Positions 24,804 through 24,832 of a stretch of DNA of 24,832 nt are shown one piece after another. Position numbers and translations under genes: made by a program. Within the stretch, counting starts at the first letter, position 1. Each line of letters opens with the position of its first letter. The stretch spans positions 1 through 24,832 of the forward strand of contig JASJJC010000013.1 in NCBI GenBank assembly GCA_037624485.1, read 5' to 3'. The notes under the pieces are model-generated. The model saw only the letters and a list, made by a program, of their open reading frames with translations, did no database searches and was not told the DNA's origin. The stretch is from JAFMKE01 sp037624485 (GTDB taxonomy: Bacteria; Bacteroidota; Bacteroidia; Chitinophagales; UBA8649).

Positions 24804-24832
24804 ATCAGTTGGTGTTAGTATTAAATAAAGTT

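Noticed and set aside
1..24832. CRISPR array, tRNA, toxin-antitoxin or phage-defence system
   Set aside because: I found no regularly spaced repeats, no tRNA-like cloverleaf and no defence-type gene set; the NYN-domain protein is alone and lacks an antitoxin-like partner.

Overview
The window looks like chromosomal DNA of a Bacteroidota bacterium, probably an aerobic, free-living and perhaps marine member; I cannot place it below phylum. Evidence for this: AT-rich DNA; SecD and SecF fused in one protein; transketolase split into two genes; a C-terminal type IX secretion sorting domain; a choice-of-anchor B protein; the long, basic cold-shock protein typical of the phylum; and promoter -7 boxes of the TAnnTTTG type. 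I see no tRNA, rRNA, insertion sequence, phage, CRISPR array or integration site. It reads as ordinary core and accessory chromosome.

Layout. 1-1112 (minus): 5' part of a large secreted beta-sandwich protein that runs off the window. 1363-5855 (plus): guaA, a periplasmic-binding-fold lipoprotein and a choice-of-anchor B / T9SS protein in a tight cluster. 5972-9043: secDF with its own promoter and a good terminator. 9414-14188: a five-gene plus-strand operon in which the two halves of transketolase are separated by two tandem secreted vWA paralogues, followed by a small S4 RNA-binding protein. 14295-14741: cold-shock protein with a leader hairpin and a terminator. 14853-15998: di-haem cytochrome c peroxidase lipoprotein. 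16115-19179 (minus): SGLT-type sodium/sugar symporter, TetR regulator, and NYN-LOTUS putative RNase. 19484-21106: GT39/ArnT-like membrane glycosyltransferase. 21122-22219 (minus): PD40 beta-propeller lipoprotein. 22343-23502: small two-helix membrane protein, then a PLP enzyme of the ACC deaminase / D-cysteine desulfhydrase family. 23499-24803 (minus): cation/proton antiporter.

How the genes relate. There is a strong envelope and secretion theme: SecDF, T9SS cargo, several lipoproteins, secreted vWA proteins, a haem peroxidase and a membrane glycosyltransferase. Central metabolism is represented by GMP synthase and transketolase. The most unusual items are the vWA pair inside the split-transketolase operon, and the PLP enzyme whose catalytic lysine lies upstream of the first in-frame ATG. 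That second item implies a non-ATG start near 22606 or a damaged start. Further points are an acidic insertion in the SecD part of SecDF and several promoters whose -7 box lies only 4-7 nt from the start codon, which suggests leaderless mRNAs. I found no clearly undescribed defence or mobile system.
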